From: Bacteroidota bacterium
Lineage (GTDB): Bacteria; Bacteroidota; Bacteroidia; Bacteroidales; FEN-979
DNA length: 64,000 nt
Direction of reading: 5' to 3'
Assembly: GCA_026391355.1 (NCBI GenBank)
Contig: JAPLDH010000049.1
Span: 1-64,000 of the forward strand
In this document: piece after piece, positions 54,046-62,866 of the stretch
Position numbering within the stretch: position 1 is the stretch's first letter
How the letters are laid out: the number at the start of each line of letters is the position of its first letter
Notes under the pieces: generated by a model
Databases searched by the model: none
Told to the model about the DNA's origin: nothing
What the model saw: only the letters and a program-made list of their open reading frames with translations
Translations under genes and position numbers: made by a program

Positions 54046-56904
54046 ATGATTACCAACAATTTTGCAAGACGACATAATGGACCATTCGGGGAAGAAGTAA
54101 AAGAAATGCTCTCCAAAATCGGCGTTGACTCACTGGATACCCTTATCGATCAAACTGTTCCTAAAAGCATCCGCCTAACACGGCCGCTAAACTTGCCAGA
54201 TGGATTAAATGAATACCAATATCTCAACCACCTCAAAGTTATTGGCTCCAAAAACAAGATTTTTAAAACATTCATCGGGTTGGGCTATTACAACACGATC
54301 ACACCTGGGGTGATCACCAGGAACATCCTGGAAAATCCGGGATGGTATACTGCCTATACACCTTATCAGGCAGAGATTTCCCAGGGTCGTCTTGAGGCTT
54401 TGCTGAATTTCCAGACAGTGGTCTGTGATCTGACTGGAATGCCGATCGCCAATGCTTCACTTCTTGATGAAGGAACTGCTGCGGCTGAAGCGATGATCAT
54501 GCTTTATAATGCCAGATCAAGGGATGCAGTAAAAAAAGGGGCTAATCAGTTTTTTGTTTCGATTGACCTTTTCCCTCAAACAATTGATGTGATCAGGACC
54601 CGTTCACTCCCATTGGGAATTGAGCTTATTTTCTGTAAGCATGATGAGTTTACTTTTAATGAAAAGGTTTTTGGAGCTGTGGTGCAATATCCAAACCAGT
54701 TCGGAGCTATTCACGAATACAGCGAATTTACCGCGAAAGCCCATCAATCGGGTGCTGCAGTTGCTGTAGCTGCAGATTTCCTGAGTCTTGCCCTGTTGAC
54801 ACCTCCGGGAGAATGGGGGGCAGATGTTGTTTTTGGCTCAACACAGCGATTCGGTATTCCGATGGGATTTGGCGGGCCTCATGCAGCATATTTCGCGACC
54901 AAAGAGGATTTTAAACGCCAGATGCCGGGAAGGATCATCGGGGTATCTGTTGATGTAAGAGGAAACAGGGCACTCCGTATGGCGCTTCAAACACGTGAGC
55001 AGCATATCAAGAGGGAAAGGGCAACTTCCAATATCTGCACTTCACAAGTGCTTCTCGCTGTGATGGCAGGGATGTTTGCAATATGGCACGGACCAAAGGG
55101 TATCCGTCAGATTGCCCGGCACATCAATATTCTTGCAGGTGTCCTTTCGAATGAAATCCAGAAATACGGTTACCGCCAGTTGAATTCGAATTTCTTCGAT
55201 ACATTAACGATACGTCTTCCGGAAGGAGTGTCGATCAAAAATATCAAGCAACCCGCAATAAAAAACAAGCTGAACTTCCGGTATATCGATGCCAAAACCG
55301 TTGGGATCAGTATTGATGAAACAACATCACTCGAAGATATCAACCTGATCATCTCCATATTTGCAAATGCCAACATAAAGCCTTTTTCTGCTTTTGTATG
55401 TGATCCGAAAGAATGTGAAAAGATCAGTACGTTCCAAGAATCCCTGGTCAGGAAAAGCACATATCTTACACACAAGGTCTTTAATTCCTATCATTCCGAA
55501 ACGGAAATGATGAGATACATCAAGAAACTGGAAATCAAGGATCTTTCCCTGAACCGGTCAATGATCCCTCTTGGTTCCTGCACAATGAAGCTCAATGCAG
55601 CCGCAGAACTATTTCACCTAAGCTGGCCGGAATTTGGCGCATTACATCCTTTCGTACCTAAAGACCAGGCAGAAGGTTATTATTACCTGATCCGTGAACT
55701 GGAAAAAGACCTTTGCGAAATCACAGGATTCAACGCGATTTCGTTTATGCCAAATTCAGGAGCAGCAGGAGAATATGCAGGGTTGATGGTTATCAGGCAA
55801 TACCTGATCGATAAAGGGGAAGGACACCGTGACATCTGCCTGATCCCGGCTTCGGCACACGGCACAAATCCAGCCAGTTCAATCATGGCCGGAATGAAGG
55901 TAGTTGTTATTAAAACTGACGAAAAAGGCAACATCGATATGCCGGACCTGAAGGAACAGACAATACTGAATAAAGACACTCTTGCAGCACTTATGGTTAC
56001 CTACCCTTCCACTCATGGTGTATTTGAAGAAGACATTATTGAAATCTGCAGGATCATTCATGAGAATGGCGGACAGGTCTACATGGATGGCGCGAATATG
56101 AATGCACAGGTAGGCCTGACAAACCCGGGCGTCATCGGGGCAGATGTTTGCCATTTAAACCTTCATAAAACCTTTGCCATTCCTCACGGTGGCGGTGGTC
56201 CTGGTGAAGGCCCGATCGGAGTCGCTGAACACCTTGTTCCATTCCTTCCAAAACATGCTTTTGTCGGCACAGGAGGTGAAAAGGGAATCACTGCTGTCTC
56301 TTCTGCCCCGTTTGGCAGCGCATTTATCCTTCCGATCTCATACGGATATATCAAAATGATGGGGGGAACCGGTCTGAAATGTGCCACCGAATTTGCTATC
56401 CTTAACGCCAATTACCTGAAAGTTGCACTTGAACCTTATTATCCAATCCTCTATTCCGGAACGAAGAACCGGGTTGCTCATGAATTTATACTCGATTGCA
56501 ATCCCATTACCAAAGCAACAGGAATTGGTGCGATCGATATCGCAAAACGCCTTATGGACTATGGGTTCCATGCACCGACTGTTGCTTTTCCTGTTCACGG
56601 TACTTTGATGGTAGAGCCAACAGAAAGTGAACCTTATTACGAACTGAACCGTTTGGTAAGCGCCATGGTTGCCATTAAGCAGGAAATTGATGAAATCGCA
56701 GAAGGAAAGGCAGATAAGCTGAACAATGTGATCATGAAAGCGCCGCATACTGTTGAAATGGTCACTGCTGATGAATGGATTCTCCCATACTCACGTCAAA
56801 AAGCTGCTTTTCCGATGCCGTGGTCAAAGGAAGACAAATACTGGCCAACCGTCACAAGAATTGATGATGCCTTTGGTGACAGACACTTGTTTTGTACCTG
56901 CTGA
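54046..56904 (+). CDS. gcvP: Glycine dehydrogenase (decarboxylating), P protein
   Basis: 952 residues: N- and C-terminal halves in one chain, as in E. coli and unlike the split Gram-positive form. PLP enzyme of the glycine cleavage system that decarboxylates glycine and passes the aminomethyl group to GcvH. Seen: [50 protein letters not shown] and [18 protein letters not shown] with the PLP-binding Lys708. The chain stops at [10 protein letters not shown], where homologues usually continue with a few more residues (CSCPP...); a C-rich repeat starts right at this stop. gcvT and gcvH are not in the window, but lpdA lies 3 kb on. Confidence 0.95.
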   Translation: MITNNFARRHNGPFGEEVKEMLSKIGVDSLDTLIDQTVPKSIRLTRPLNLPDGLNEYQYLNHLKVIGSKNKIFKTFIGLGYYNTITPGVITRNILENPGWYTAYTPYQAEISQGRLEALLNFQTVVCDLTGMPIANASLLDEGTAAAEAMIMLYNARSRDAVKKGANQFFVSIDLFPQTIDVIRTRSLPLGIELIFCKHDEFTFNEKVFGAVVQYPNQFGAIHEYSEFTAKAHQSGAAVAVAADFLSLALLTPPGEWGADVVFGSTQRFGIPMGFGGPHAAYFATKEDFKRQMPGRIIGVSVDVRGNRALRMALQTREQHIKRERATSNICTSQVLLAVMAGMFAIWHGPKGIRQIARHINILAGVLSNEIQKYGYRQLNSNFFDTLTIRLPEGVSIKNIKQPAIKNKLNFRYIDAKTVGISIDETTSLEDINLIISIFANANIKPFSAFVCDPKECEKISTFQESLVRKSTYLTHKVFNSYHSETEMMRYIKKLEIKDLSLNRSMIPLGSCTMKLNAAAELFHLSWPEFGALHPFVPKDQAEGYYYLIRELEKDLCEITGFNAISFMPNSGAAGEYAGLMVIRQYLIDKGEGHRDICLIPASAHGTNPASSIMAGMKVVVIKTDEKGNIDMPDLKEQTILNKDTLAALMVTYPSTHGVFEEDIIEICRIIHENGGQVYMDGANMNAQVGLTNPGVIGADVCHLNLHKTFAIPHGGGGPGEGPIGVAEHLVPFLPKHAFVGTGGEKGITAVSSAPFGSAFILPISYGYIKMMGGTGLKCATEFAILNANYLKVALEPYYPILYSGTKNRVAHEFILDCNPITKATGIGAIDIAKRLMDYGFHAPTVAFPVHGTLMVEPTESEPYYELNRLVSAMVAIKQEIDEIAEGKADKLNNVIMKAPHTVEMVTADEWILPYSRQKAAFPMPWSKEDKYWPTVTRIDDAFGDRHLFCTC

Positions 56905-56960
56905 ATCCCTCCTCACCCCAGCCCCCCCCTTAACCACCTAGCCCAAGTGGGAGGGGGAAT
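56905..56960. repeat. C-rich/G-rich block repeat after gcvP
   Basis: CCCTCCTCACCCCAGCCCCC-type sequence followed by CCACCTAGCCCAAGTGGGAG and GGGG; the C-rich left half can pair imperfectly with the G-rich right half. It resembles the block at 15560-15617. The remaining part of the gap to 57079 is AT-rich with a promoter box. Confidence 0.6.
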
Positions 56961-56998
56961 AAATAATACTCCCTGATTATTTGTAAATCTAATTATAC

Positions 56999-57006
56999 TA
57001 AATTTG
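56999..57006 (+). promoter_or_regulatory. -7 box (TAAATTTG) before the carboxypeptidase-regulatory-like gene
   Basis: TAnnTTTG, 73 bases before the ATG; a TTTG at 56980 is rather close for a -33 element. Confidence 0.4.
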
Positions 57007-57079
57007 AGAAGTGTATTAATAGAAATGATGACGAAAAGCAAATATAAAACCAGTTAAAACAGGTAATATATTCGATCCT

Positions 57080-58438
57080 ATGTCAAAACATGTTAACCAC
57101 TCTGGTCTTGTGAAGTTTATCTTTCTCACAATCTTCCTTCTCTTTGTTCACACTTTTATCTTTTCCCAGACAATTCTTGTGAAAGGAATTGTTAAAGATG
57201 AACTTACCTCAAAACCAATTCAGGAGGTTAATATAAAAGTATATGGAACAACAACAGGAACTTCCACTGATAAAAAAGGTAGCTTTTTATTAAGATTAAA
57301 CAAAATCCCCGCAACTCTTGTCATTACATGCGTAGGTTACGAGGATGCATATTATGATATCACAGACATTTCTAAAATCCCGATTGAGTTTTTATTAAGC
57401 GCAAAGTCTTATAATCTCCAGCAAGTTGATATTTCTTCCAATAAATATTCCTTTCTGTTTAAAGATAAGGATTACTCTGTTCTTGATTATGAATTGATGG
57501 GTGATAATGTCCTTTTGCTTATTTTCCGGTACCAGTTAAAACGGTCTGAACTTGTTTTACTTAATAGAATTGGTGATACACTGGCAATTTCAAAATTACC
57601 GGAAGTACCACCTGCGTTACTTTTTAAGGACTTCCTTTCAAATGTTCATTACTTCTCCAAGGCGAATAATTCTTATCAATGCTTTTTTAATGAAAAAAAC
57701 AGTGGTATTGAATTTTTATATAAAACAACCGTCGATTCAATACAAACTCTAGTCAAACCATTTTTATTCAAAATGTCTGGTCGTTTATATTTTCAGGTAT
57801 CTCTTGCGAATGGATTTGGAACAGCGATCGGATACTTCGAGAATGGACATGTTAAAAAATATATCAAACAGTGCTTAAATGAAAAAAAATTAGCTGAATA
57901 TAAAGATGATCAGATATTCTATGAAAAGTGGAACGACTTTATAGCAAGCACTAATTCTACGCCTTTTAAAAACTTTAAGAGAGGTCAATATTTAGATGAA
58001 TATGAATCAAGAGCCCATCAATTTGAATTTTATAACATGATTTACCCGGTTATAAAAACAGGAGAAAATAACATTGTATTTTTTAATTTTTCCAGTGATC
58101 TGATAGAATTGATGAATGAAAATGGCAAAATCATTCACACTGTCCCGATCACTTTTCACAAGGAATCAACCAATTCCATTAATTTATCAAATGCCGGCTG
58201 GCGATGGGGAAGTAAAATTCTGACAGATGATTATTTCCATGATATTTATGCAATATTTCTAAAAAACGGGATGGTAAAAATCCAACGGATTGATCTCGAA
58301 ACCGGGAAATTAGGGAAAGCGACCGTGTTACCTTTACCGTTTCCTGAAAAAATTGAAATATATAAAGGTGATGCATATTTTCTTACTAAAGGGGCAGGAG
58401 AAAATGAGAAATGGAAACTGGTCAAAGTAAAGCTTTGA
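57080..58438 (+). CDS. Secreted protein with CarboxypepD_reg-like domain
   Basis: 452 residues. Signal peptide (FIFLTIFLLFVHTFIFSQ), then a CarboxypepD_reg/CNA_B-like beta-sandwich at residues about 30-110: VKGIVKDELTSKPIQEVNIK, VYGTTTGTSTDKKGSFLLRL, and TLVITCVGYEDAYY. In Bacteroidota this domain usually begins SusC-like TonB receptors. Here no plug or barrel follows. The rest is beta-rich with repeated short strands such as VLLLIFRYQLK, perhaps a beta-propeller. Function unknown. The gene looks more AT-rich than gcvP before it and lpdA after it, which could mean transfer. Confidence 0.75.
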   Translation: MSKHVNHSGLVKFIFLTIFLLFVHTFIFSQTILVKGIVKDELTSKPIQEVNIKVYGTTTGTSTDKKGSFLLRLNKIPATLVITCVGYEDAYYDITDISKIPIEFLLSAKSYNLQQVDISSNKYSFLFKDKDYSVLDYELMGDNVLLLIFRYQLKRSELVLLNRIGDTLAISKLPEVPPALLFKDFLSNVHYFSKANNSYQCFFNEKNSGIEFLYKTTVDSIQTLVKPFLFKMSGRLYFQVSLANGFGTAIGYFENGHVKKYIKQCLNEKKLAEYKDDQIFYEKWNDFIASTNSTPFKNFKRGQYLDEYESRAHQFEFYNMIYPVIKTGENNIVFFNFSSDLIELMNENGKIIHTVPITFHKESTNSINLSNAGWRWGSKILTDDYFHDIYAIFLKNGMVKIQRIDLETGKLGKATVLPLPFPEKIEIYKGDAYFLTKGAGENEKWKLVKVKL

Positions 58439-58540
58439 TTTTGATCAAGGCAGGAACGGTTTTGTAAACTATTTTACAAAATATGTCAGGGACATAATGA
58501 CTTCCTGTGTATTTTAAGCAGATGAATTAAATCATTTGCC

Positions 58541-58981
58541 ATGAAACGCTCTCTCCTTAAGATCCATTGTCTCTTCTTGTTTTTCATTCTCCTGACCTCC
58601 TCTTCCTGTATAAAATTCAGTGGTGCAGATGACGGTGTACTTTATTACCGTCTCCTGAACCACTCCGGATACAGGATCAAAATAGTGGCCTATGATTTCT
58701 GGGATCATAAATATTACTTTAAAAATACAAGTGATTCGACAATTTACTTTAATGCCGGCGAAGAGAGGAACCTGTTGGTCGTTTATGATGTGGGATACTG
58801 GCGGTCAGAACCGGAACACCTGGATACGCTGCAGGGAATTCATGTGCTGACGATCTGTAAAAATGATACGGTACCGGTTACCAAGAACTATCGGCTGAGG
58901 AAATACTGGGTCTATTCCGAACCGGATAAGTACAAGCATGAGTACACCCTTGAGATCACTGATGAAAGTTTTATCCCCTGA
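58541..58981 (+). CDS. Small hypothetical lipoprotein
   Basis: 146 residues. Lipoprotein signal LFLFFILLTSSSCIKFSG with Cys after TSSS. The mature part is beta-rich and aromatic (YYRLLNHSGYRIKIVAYDFW). No family recognised. It precedes the next outer-membrane gene by 12 bases, so the two are co-transcribed and may work together at the envelope. Start is the only ATG that gives the signal peptide. Confidence 0.78.
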   Translation: MKRSLLKIHCLFLFFILLTSSSCIKFSGADDGVLYYRLLNHSGYRIKIVAYDFWDHKYYFKNTSDSTIYFNAGEERNLLVVYDVGYWRSEPEHLDTLQGIHVLTICKNDTVPVTKNYRLRKYWVYSEPDKYKHEYTLEITDESFIP

Positions 58982-58993
58982 AAATTTCTCAAT

Positions 58994-59734
58994 ATGAAAA
59001 AGATTTACATAAAGATCACGGCTCTACTGATCTGTTACTTGATCGTTTCTTCGGTCATTGCACAGGACGAACGGTACTACCACCGGAATTTCATCGGAGG
59101 CAATCTCTCGGAAATACCTTTTCTCGATTACCGGTTATCCTATGAATACAGATTAACACCCTCACATGGCTTCAAAATAGAAATGGGGTACAAACCCGCA
59201 ACAAGGTACTTCACCGATGCCACCATCATCAACCTGGGTCAGAAAACCACCGGCTGGTGTTACCGGAACACGGCCAACTGGTACTACATTTCACTCGGCT
59301 ACAGGTACTATATAAATAAGAAAAAAACGGTTTACATTTCCCCGGAACTTTTTTATAAACTTATGACAGCCGATAAGATCGTTTACTCCTGGGGAATTAT
59401 CAACAGCGAAACCAGCCTCAATGCCTTTGACTTAAGATCAATGACTACGGATTGCATCGGAACGAACCTGCTGATAGGAAAAAGGGCGACCATCAGGTTC
59501 TGCAAAGGGTTTCATATGGGATTCGATTTTTTCACCGGTTTATCCATCCGGGCCAAATTGATCCATACCACAACCTACGGGCATATTGAAGTATCTCATT
59601 ACCATGATGAGGGAGTAGGTATCGTATCGATCCCTGAGTCCGACAACCCGGATCATGGTACCACAACATTTGTACAGGGAATGTTGCAGTTCGGGGTGAT
59701 CATGTTTTTCTCGTGGCCGGGAAATTTTCATTGA
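58994..59734 (+). CDS. Hypothetical outer-membrane beta-barrel protein
   Basis: 246 residues. Signal peptide ending SSVIAQ, then alternating aromatic strands: IPFLDYRLSYEYRLTPSHGF, WYYISLGYRYYINKKKTVYI, SPELFYKLM, and a C-terminal FGVIMFFSW region. This pattern is of a small 8-10-stranded barrel like DUF3575/OmpW-type proteins, but I cannot name the family. It follows the small lipoprotein closely. Confidence 0.72.
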   Translation: MKKIYIKITALLICYLIVSSVIAQDERYYHRNFIGGNLSEIPFLDYRLSYEYRLTPSHGFKIEMGYKPATRYFTDATIINLGQKTTGWCYRNTANWYYISLGYRYYINKKKTVYISPELFYKLMTADKIVYSWGIINSETSLNAFDLRSMTTDCIGTNLLIGKRATIRFCKGFHMGFDFFTGLSIRAKLIHTTTYGHIEVSHYHDEGVGIVSIPESDNPDHGTTTFVQGMLQFGVIMFFSWPGNFH

Positions 59735-59830
59735 TTCAGACACCCCTCCGTTACATAATTTCCCTTTGAGTGATCGTTTAATCCCATCAGATAATTTTCT
59801 ATCTTCGCAGATTGTAAAAATCCGAACATC

Positions 59831-61219
59831 ATGGGTCATGATATCATTGTTATTGGCAGCGGTCCGGGCGGATATGTTGCGGCGATCAGGGCATCGCAAC
59901 TGGGATTCAAGGTAGGGGTTGTGGAAAAAGCTGAACTGGGGGGGATTTGTCTGAATTGGGGTTGCATTCCCACCAAAGCCCTGCTGAAAAGCGCTTCTGT
60001 TTTCAGCTATTTTCAGCATGCTTCAAATTTTGGGATCATTGCGGGTGAAGTAAAGCCTGATTTTGCTGCCATCATCAAAAGAAGCAGGGATACAGCGGAA
60101 AGCATGAGCAAGGGCATTCAGTTCCTGTTCAAAAAGAACCAAATAGAACTGATCCAGGGTGTCGGTAAAGTAAAACCGGGAAAAATTGTTGAAGTAACGG
60201 ATCCATCGGGACAAATCACGGAATATTCTGCAAATCATATTATTATTGCTACCGGAGCCCGTTCCAGGGAATTACCGAACCTTAAGCAGGACGGGAAAAA
60301 GATCATTGGGTACCGCGAAGCCATGAACCTCCCTGAACAACCGAAGTCAATGGTAGTTGTTGGCTCAGGTGCGATCGGCGCTGAATTCGCTTACTTCTAT
60401 CATACCCTTGGCACGAAAGTGACACTGATTGAAATGCTTCCCAATGTTGTTCCCTTCGAAGATGAAGAGGTCTCCAAAGCGCTGGAACGCTCCTTTAAAA
60501 AAACCGGGATGAAGGTGATAACGGGGTCAACTGTCGAATCCGTGGACATAAGCGGGGATACCTGCAATGTGACGGTTAAAACAAAAAAAGGAGAAGAAAT
60601 AATCGAGGCTGATATCGTTCTGTCTGCAATTGGGATAGCGACAAATATTGAAGGAATCGGCCTTGAAGAAGCGGGAATAGCAACAGAAAAAAACAAAGTG
60701 GTTGTTGACGATTTTTACCAGACAAATGTTCCCGGCTATTATGCGATCGGTGATATCGTTCATGGACCTGCCCTGGCACATGTGGCATCACATGAAGGGA
60801 TCATCTGTGTGGAAAAGATTGCCGGGAAAGAGGTTGCGCCACTCGATTACGGCAATATTCCCTCATGTACCTATACTCACCCGGAGATCGCCTCTGTGGG
60901 AATGACAGAAAAAGCAGCAAGGGAAGCCGGATATGAGCTCCTGGTGGGAAAATTTCCCTACACGGCATCGGGAAAAGCAATGGCTGCAGGCGCACGCGAT
61001 GGGTTTGTGAAAGTCATCTTTGATAAAAAATACGGTGAATGGCTTGGCGCTCATCTGATCGGTGACAACGTTACGGAAATGATCGCAGAAGTCGTAGTAG
61101 CACGTAAGCTGGAAACCACCGGCAAAGAGATCATAGAAGCTATTCATCCTCATCCAACTATGTCAGAGGCCATTATGGAAGCTGTTGCCCAGGCCTATGA
61201 TGAGTGCATTCATTTATAA
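59831..61219 (+). CDS. lpdA: Dihydrolipoyl dehydrogenase
   Basis: 462 residues, full-length E3 flavoprotein that reoxidises lipoyl groups of glycine cleavage or 2-oxo acid complexes with NAD+. FAD motif IIVIGSGPGGYVAAIRASQL; redox pair Cys40/Cys45 in GGICLNWGCIPTKALL; NAD motif VVVGSGAIGAEFAYFYHTLG; GYYAIGDIVHGPALAHVASHEG; and catalytic His441-Glu446 in HPHPTMSE. It lies 2.9 kb after gcvP on the same strand, so it may serve as the L protein of the same system. rfbC follows at 9 bases. Confidence 0.96.
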   Translation: MGHDIIVIGSGPGGYVAAIRASQLGFKVGVVEKAELGGICLNWGCIPTKALLKSASVFSYFQHASNFGIIAGEVKPDFAAIIKRSRDTAESMSKGIQFLFKKNQIELIQGVGKVKPGKIVEVTDPSGQITEYSANHIIIATGARSRELPNLKQDGKKIIGYREAMNLPEQPKSMVVVGSGAIGAEFAYFYHTLGTKVTLIEMLPNVVPFEDEEVSKALERSFKKTGMKVITGSTVESVDISGDTCNVTVKTKKGEEIIEADIVLSAIGIATNIEGIGLEEAGIATEKNKVVVDDFYQTNVPGYYAIGDIVHGPALAHVASHEGIICVEKIAGKEVAPLDYGNIPSCTYTHPEIASVGMTEKAAREAGYELLVGKFPYTASGKAMAAGARDGFVKVIFDKKYGEWLGAHLIGDNVTEMIAEVVVARKLETTGKEIIEAIHPHPTMSEAIMEAVAQAYDECIHL

Positions 61220-61228
61220 ATCAGCAAT

Positions 61229-61771
61229 ATGGAGATAATTAAAACCAACCTCGACGGTGTTCTGATCATCAAGCCTGAAGTCTTTGCAGATGAACGGGGC
61301 TATTTCTTTGAATCCTATAATGAAGAGAAATATTATTCTGATGGATTGACTTCGATATTCGTCCAGGACAATGAATCAAAATCGAGGAAGAATGTCTTGC
61401 GGGGCTTGCATTTCCAGGTTCCTCCGTATGAGCAGGGAAAACTGGTCAGGGTGATGTGGGGCGCTGCCCTGGATGTAGCAGTAGACCTTAGAAAGCACTC
61501 TCATACTTTTGGGAAATGGACAGGAGCAACACTTTCCCGCGAAAATAAGCAGATGCTCTGGATCCCTCCAGGATTTGCACATGGATTCGTCACACTCGAG
61601 GATGATACCGTATTTTTCTATAAATGTACAAACGTCTATAATAAAGAATCGGAAAGAAGTATCCTGTGGAATGATCCTGATCTGAATGTTGAATGGGGTG
61701 TAAATGATCCTGTCATTTCAGAGAAAGATAAGCTGGCAATGAGGTTCCGGGAGTTTGTAAGTCCATTTTGA
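61229..61771 (+). CDS. rfbC: dTDP-4-dehydrorhamnose 3,5-epimerase
   Basis: 180 residues, normal for RmlC. Epimerises C3 and C5 of the dTDP-4-keto-6-deoxyglucose ring on the way to dTDP-L-rhamnose. Catalytic His61 (NVLRGLHFQ), the VDLRKHSHTFGKW block, the IPPGFAHGFVTL motif and the substrate-stacking Tyr region (FFYKCTNVYN, Tyr131/Tyr137) are present. rfbA, rfbB and rfbD are not in the window. It starts 9 bases after lpdA, an unlikely functional pair but probably one transcript. Confidence 0.94.
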   Translation: MEIIKTNLDGVLIIKPEVFADERGYFFESYNEEKYYSDGLTSIFVQDNESKSRKNVLRGLHFQVPPYEQGKLVRVMWGAALDVAVDLRKHSHTFGKWTGATLSRENKQMLWIPPGFAHGFVTLEDDTVFFYKCTNVYNKESERSILWNDPDLNVEWGVNDPVISEKDKLAMRFREFVSPF

Positions 61772-61838
61772 AATACATTGAGATGCCAGGAGGTGAATAA
61801 AAGTTCTTTTTCACCGCTAAAACGCTAAAAAATAAATA

Positions 61839-62840
61839 ATGAAAGTCAAAGTCAGATATATTGTTGTTATTGTTTTGCTGTTGGTTTTTGCCGGCGCTTT
61901 TATTTTTGCGGTTATTGAGAAGAAAAATACTACCGGGGATTACAGAGCTCTTTTTGCCCGGAATTACAGGATCCTCACCCCGGAAATTCCTTCTGAAATG
62001 TATTTTGCAGGGGAAAAAGTTCCTTTGAATCTGTTCTATATCAGGGAAAGCCTGGAAAGGGAGATCACCGCCAATACATTCATGCACTCCTCCACGATCA
62101 TGATGTTTAAACGCGCCTACCGGTGGTTCCCGGTGATTGAACCGATCCTGAAAAAATACAACATTCCGGATGATTTTAAATATCTTGCCCTTGCTGAGAG
62201 CAACCTGGTAAATAATGTCTCCCCTTCGGGCGCTGAGGGTTATTGGCAATTCCTTAAAGCCACCGGGAAGAAATATGACCTGGAGATCAATGATGAAGTC
62301 GATGAAAGATATAATTTAATAAAATCTACAGAGGCTGCCTGCCAATATTTCCTGGAGGGTTACGACCATTTTAAAAACTGGACACTGGTAGCAGCCTCAT
62401 ACAACCGTGGTTTCGAAGGAGTTGAGACGGCACTTGAACAACAGAAAGTAAATAATTACTATGATCTTTACCTGGTGGATGAAGCAGCCAGGTATGTTTT
62501 CCGAATTCTTGCCCTCAAACAGATTTATATTTATCCGGTAAAATACGGGTTGTATCTCCTTGAAAAGGATTTTAATCCTCCCATCCCGACCTATACAGTC
62601 ACAATTGATACCGGAATCAATGATCTCTCTGGATTTGCCATCCGGTTTAAAATAAATTACCACATTTTAAGGGAATTCAATCCATGGATTCATCGCTATT
62701 CCCTCCCGAACAAGACCGGTAAATCCTATACTTTCATTCTGCCTAAGGAAGGGAGTCTGAATTATAATCTCCTGATAAAAAATATGCCGGACAGCAAGAC
62801 GTTCTTTCATGATACTATACAAATAAACGAGGTTAATTAA
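61839..62840 (+). CDS. Membrane-anchored lytic transglycosylase (MltD-like)
   Basis: 333 residues. One N-terminal membrane anchor (IVVIVLLLVFAGAFIFAVI), then an SLT domain: Glu in FKYLALAESNLVNN, SPSGAEGYWQFLKATGKKYD, VAASYNRG. This fold cleaves peptidoglycan glycan strands between MurNAc and GlcNAc. The C-terminal 90 residues (YTVTIDTGINDLSGFAIRFK) look LysM-like but are degenerate. Periplasm-facing. Preceded by a small CCGCTAAAACGCTAAA repeat. uvrA begins about 27 bases after its stop. Confidence 0.87.
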   Translation: MKVKVRYIVVIVLLLVFAGAFIFAVIEKKNTTGDYRALFARNYRILTPEIPSEMYFAGEKVPLNLFYIRESLEREITANTFMHSSTIMMFKRAYRWFPVIEPILKKYNIPDDFKYLALAESNLVNNVSPSGAEGYWQFLKATGKKYDLEINDEVDERYNLIKSTEAACQYFLEGYDHFKNWTLVAASYNRGFEGVETALEQQKVNNYYDLYLVDEAARYVFRILALKQIYIYPVKYGLYLLEKDFNPPIPTYTVTIDTGINDLSGFAIRFKINYHILREFNPWIHRYSLPNKTGKSYTFILPKEGSLNYNLLIKNMPDSKTFFHDTIQINEVN

Positions 62841-62866
62841 CCTTAACTTTCTTTTTGGGGACCGCA

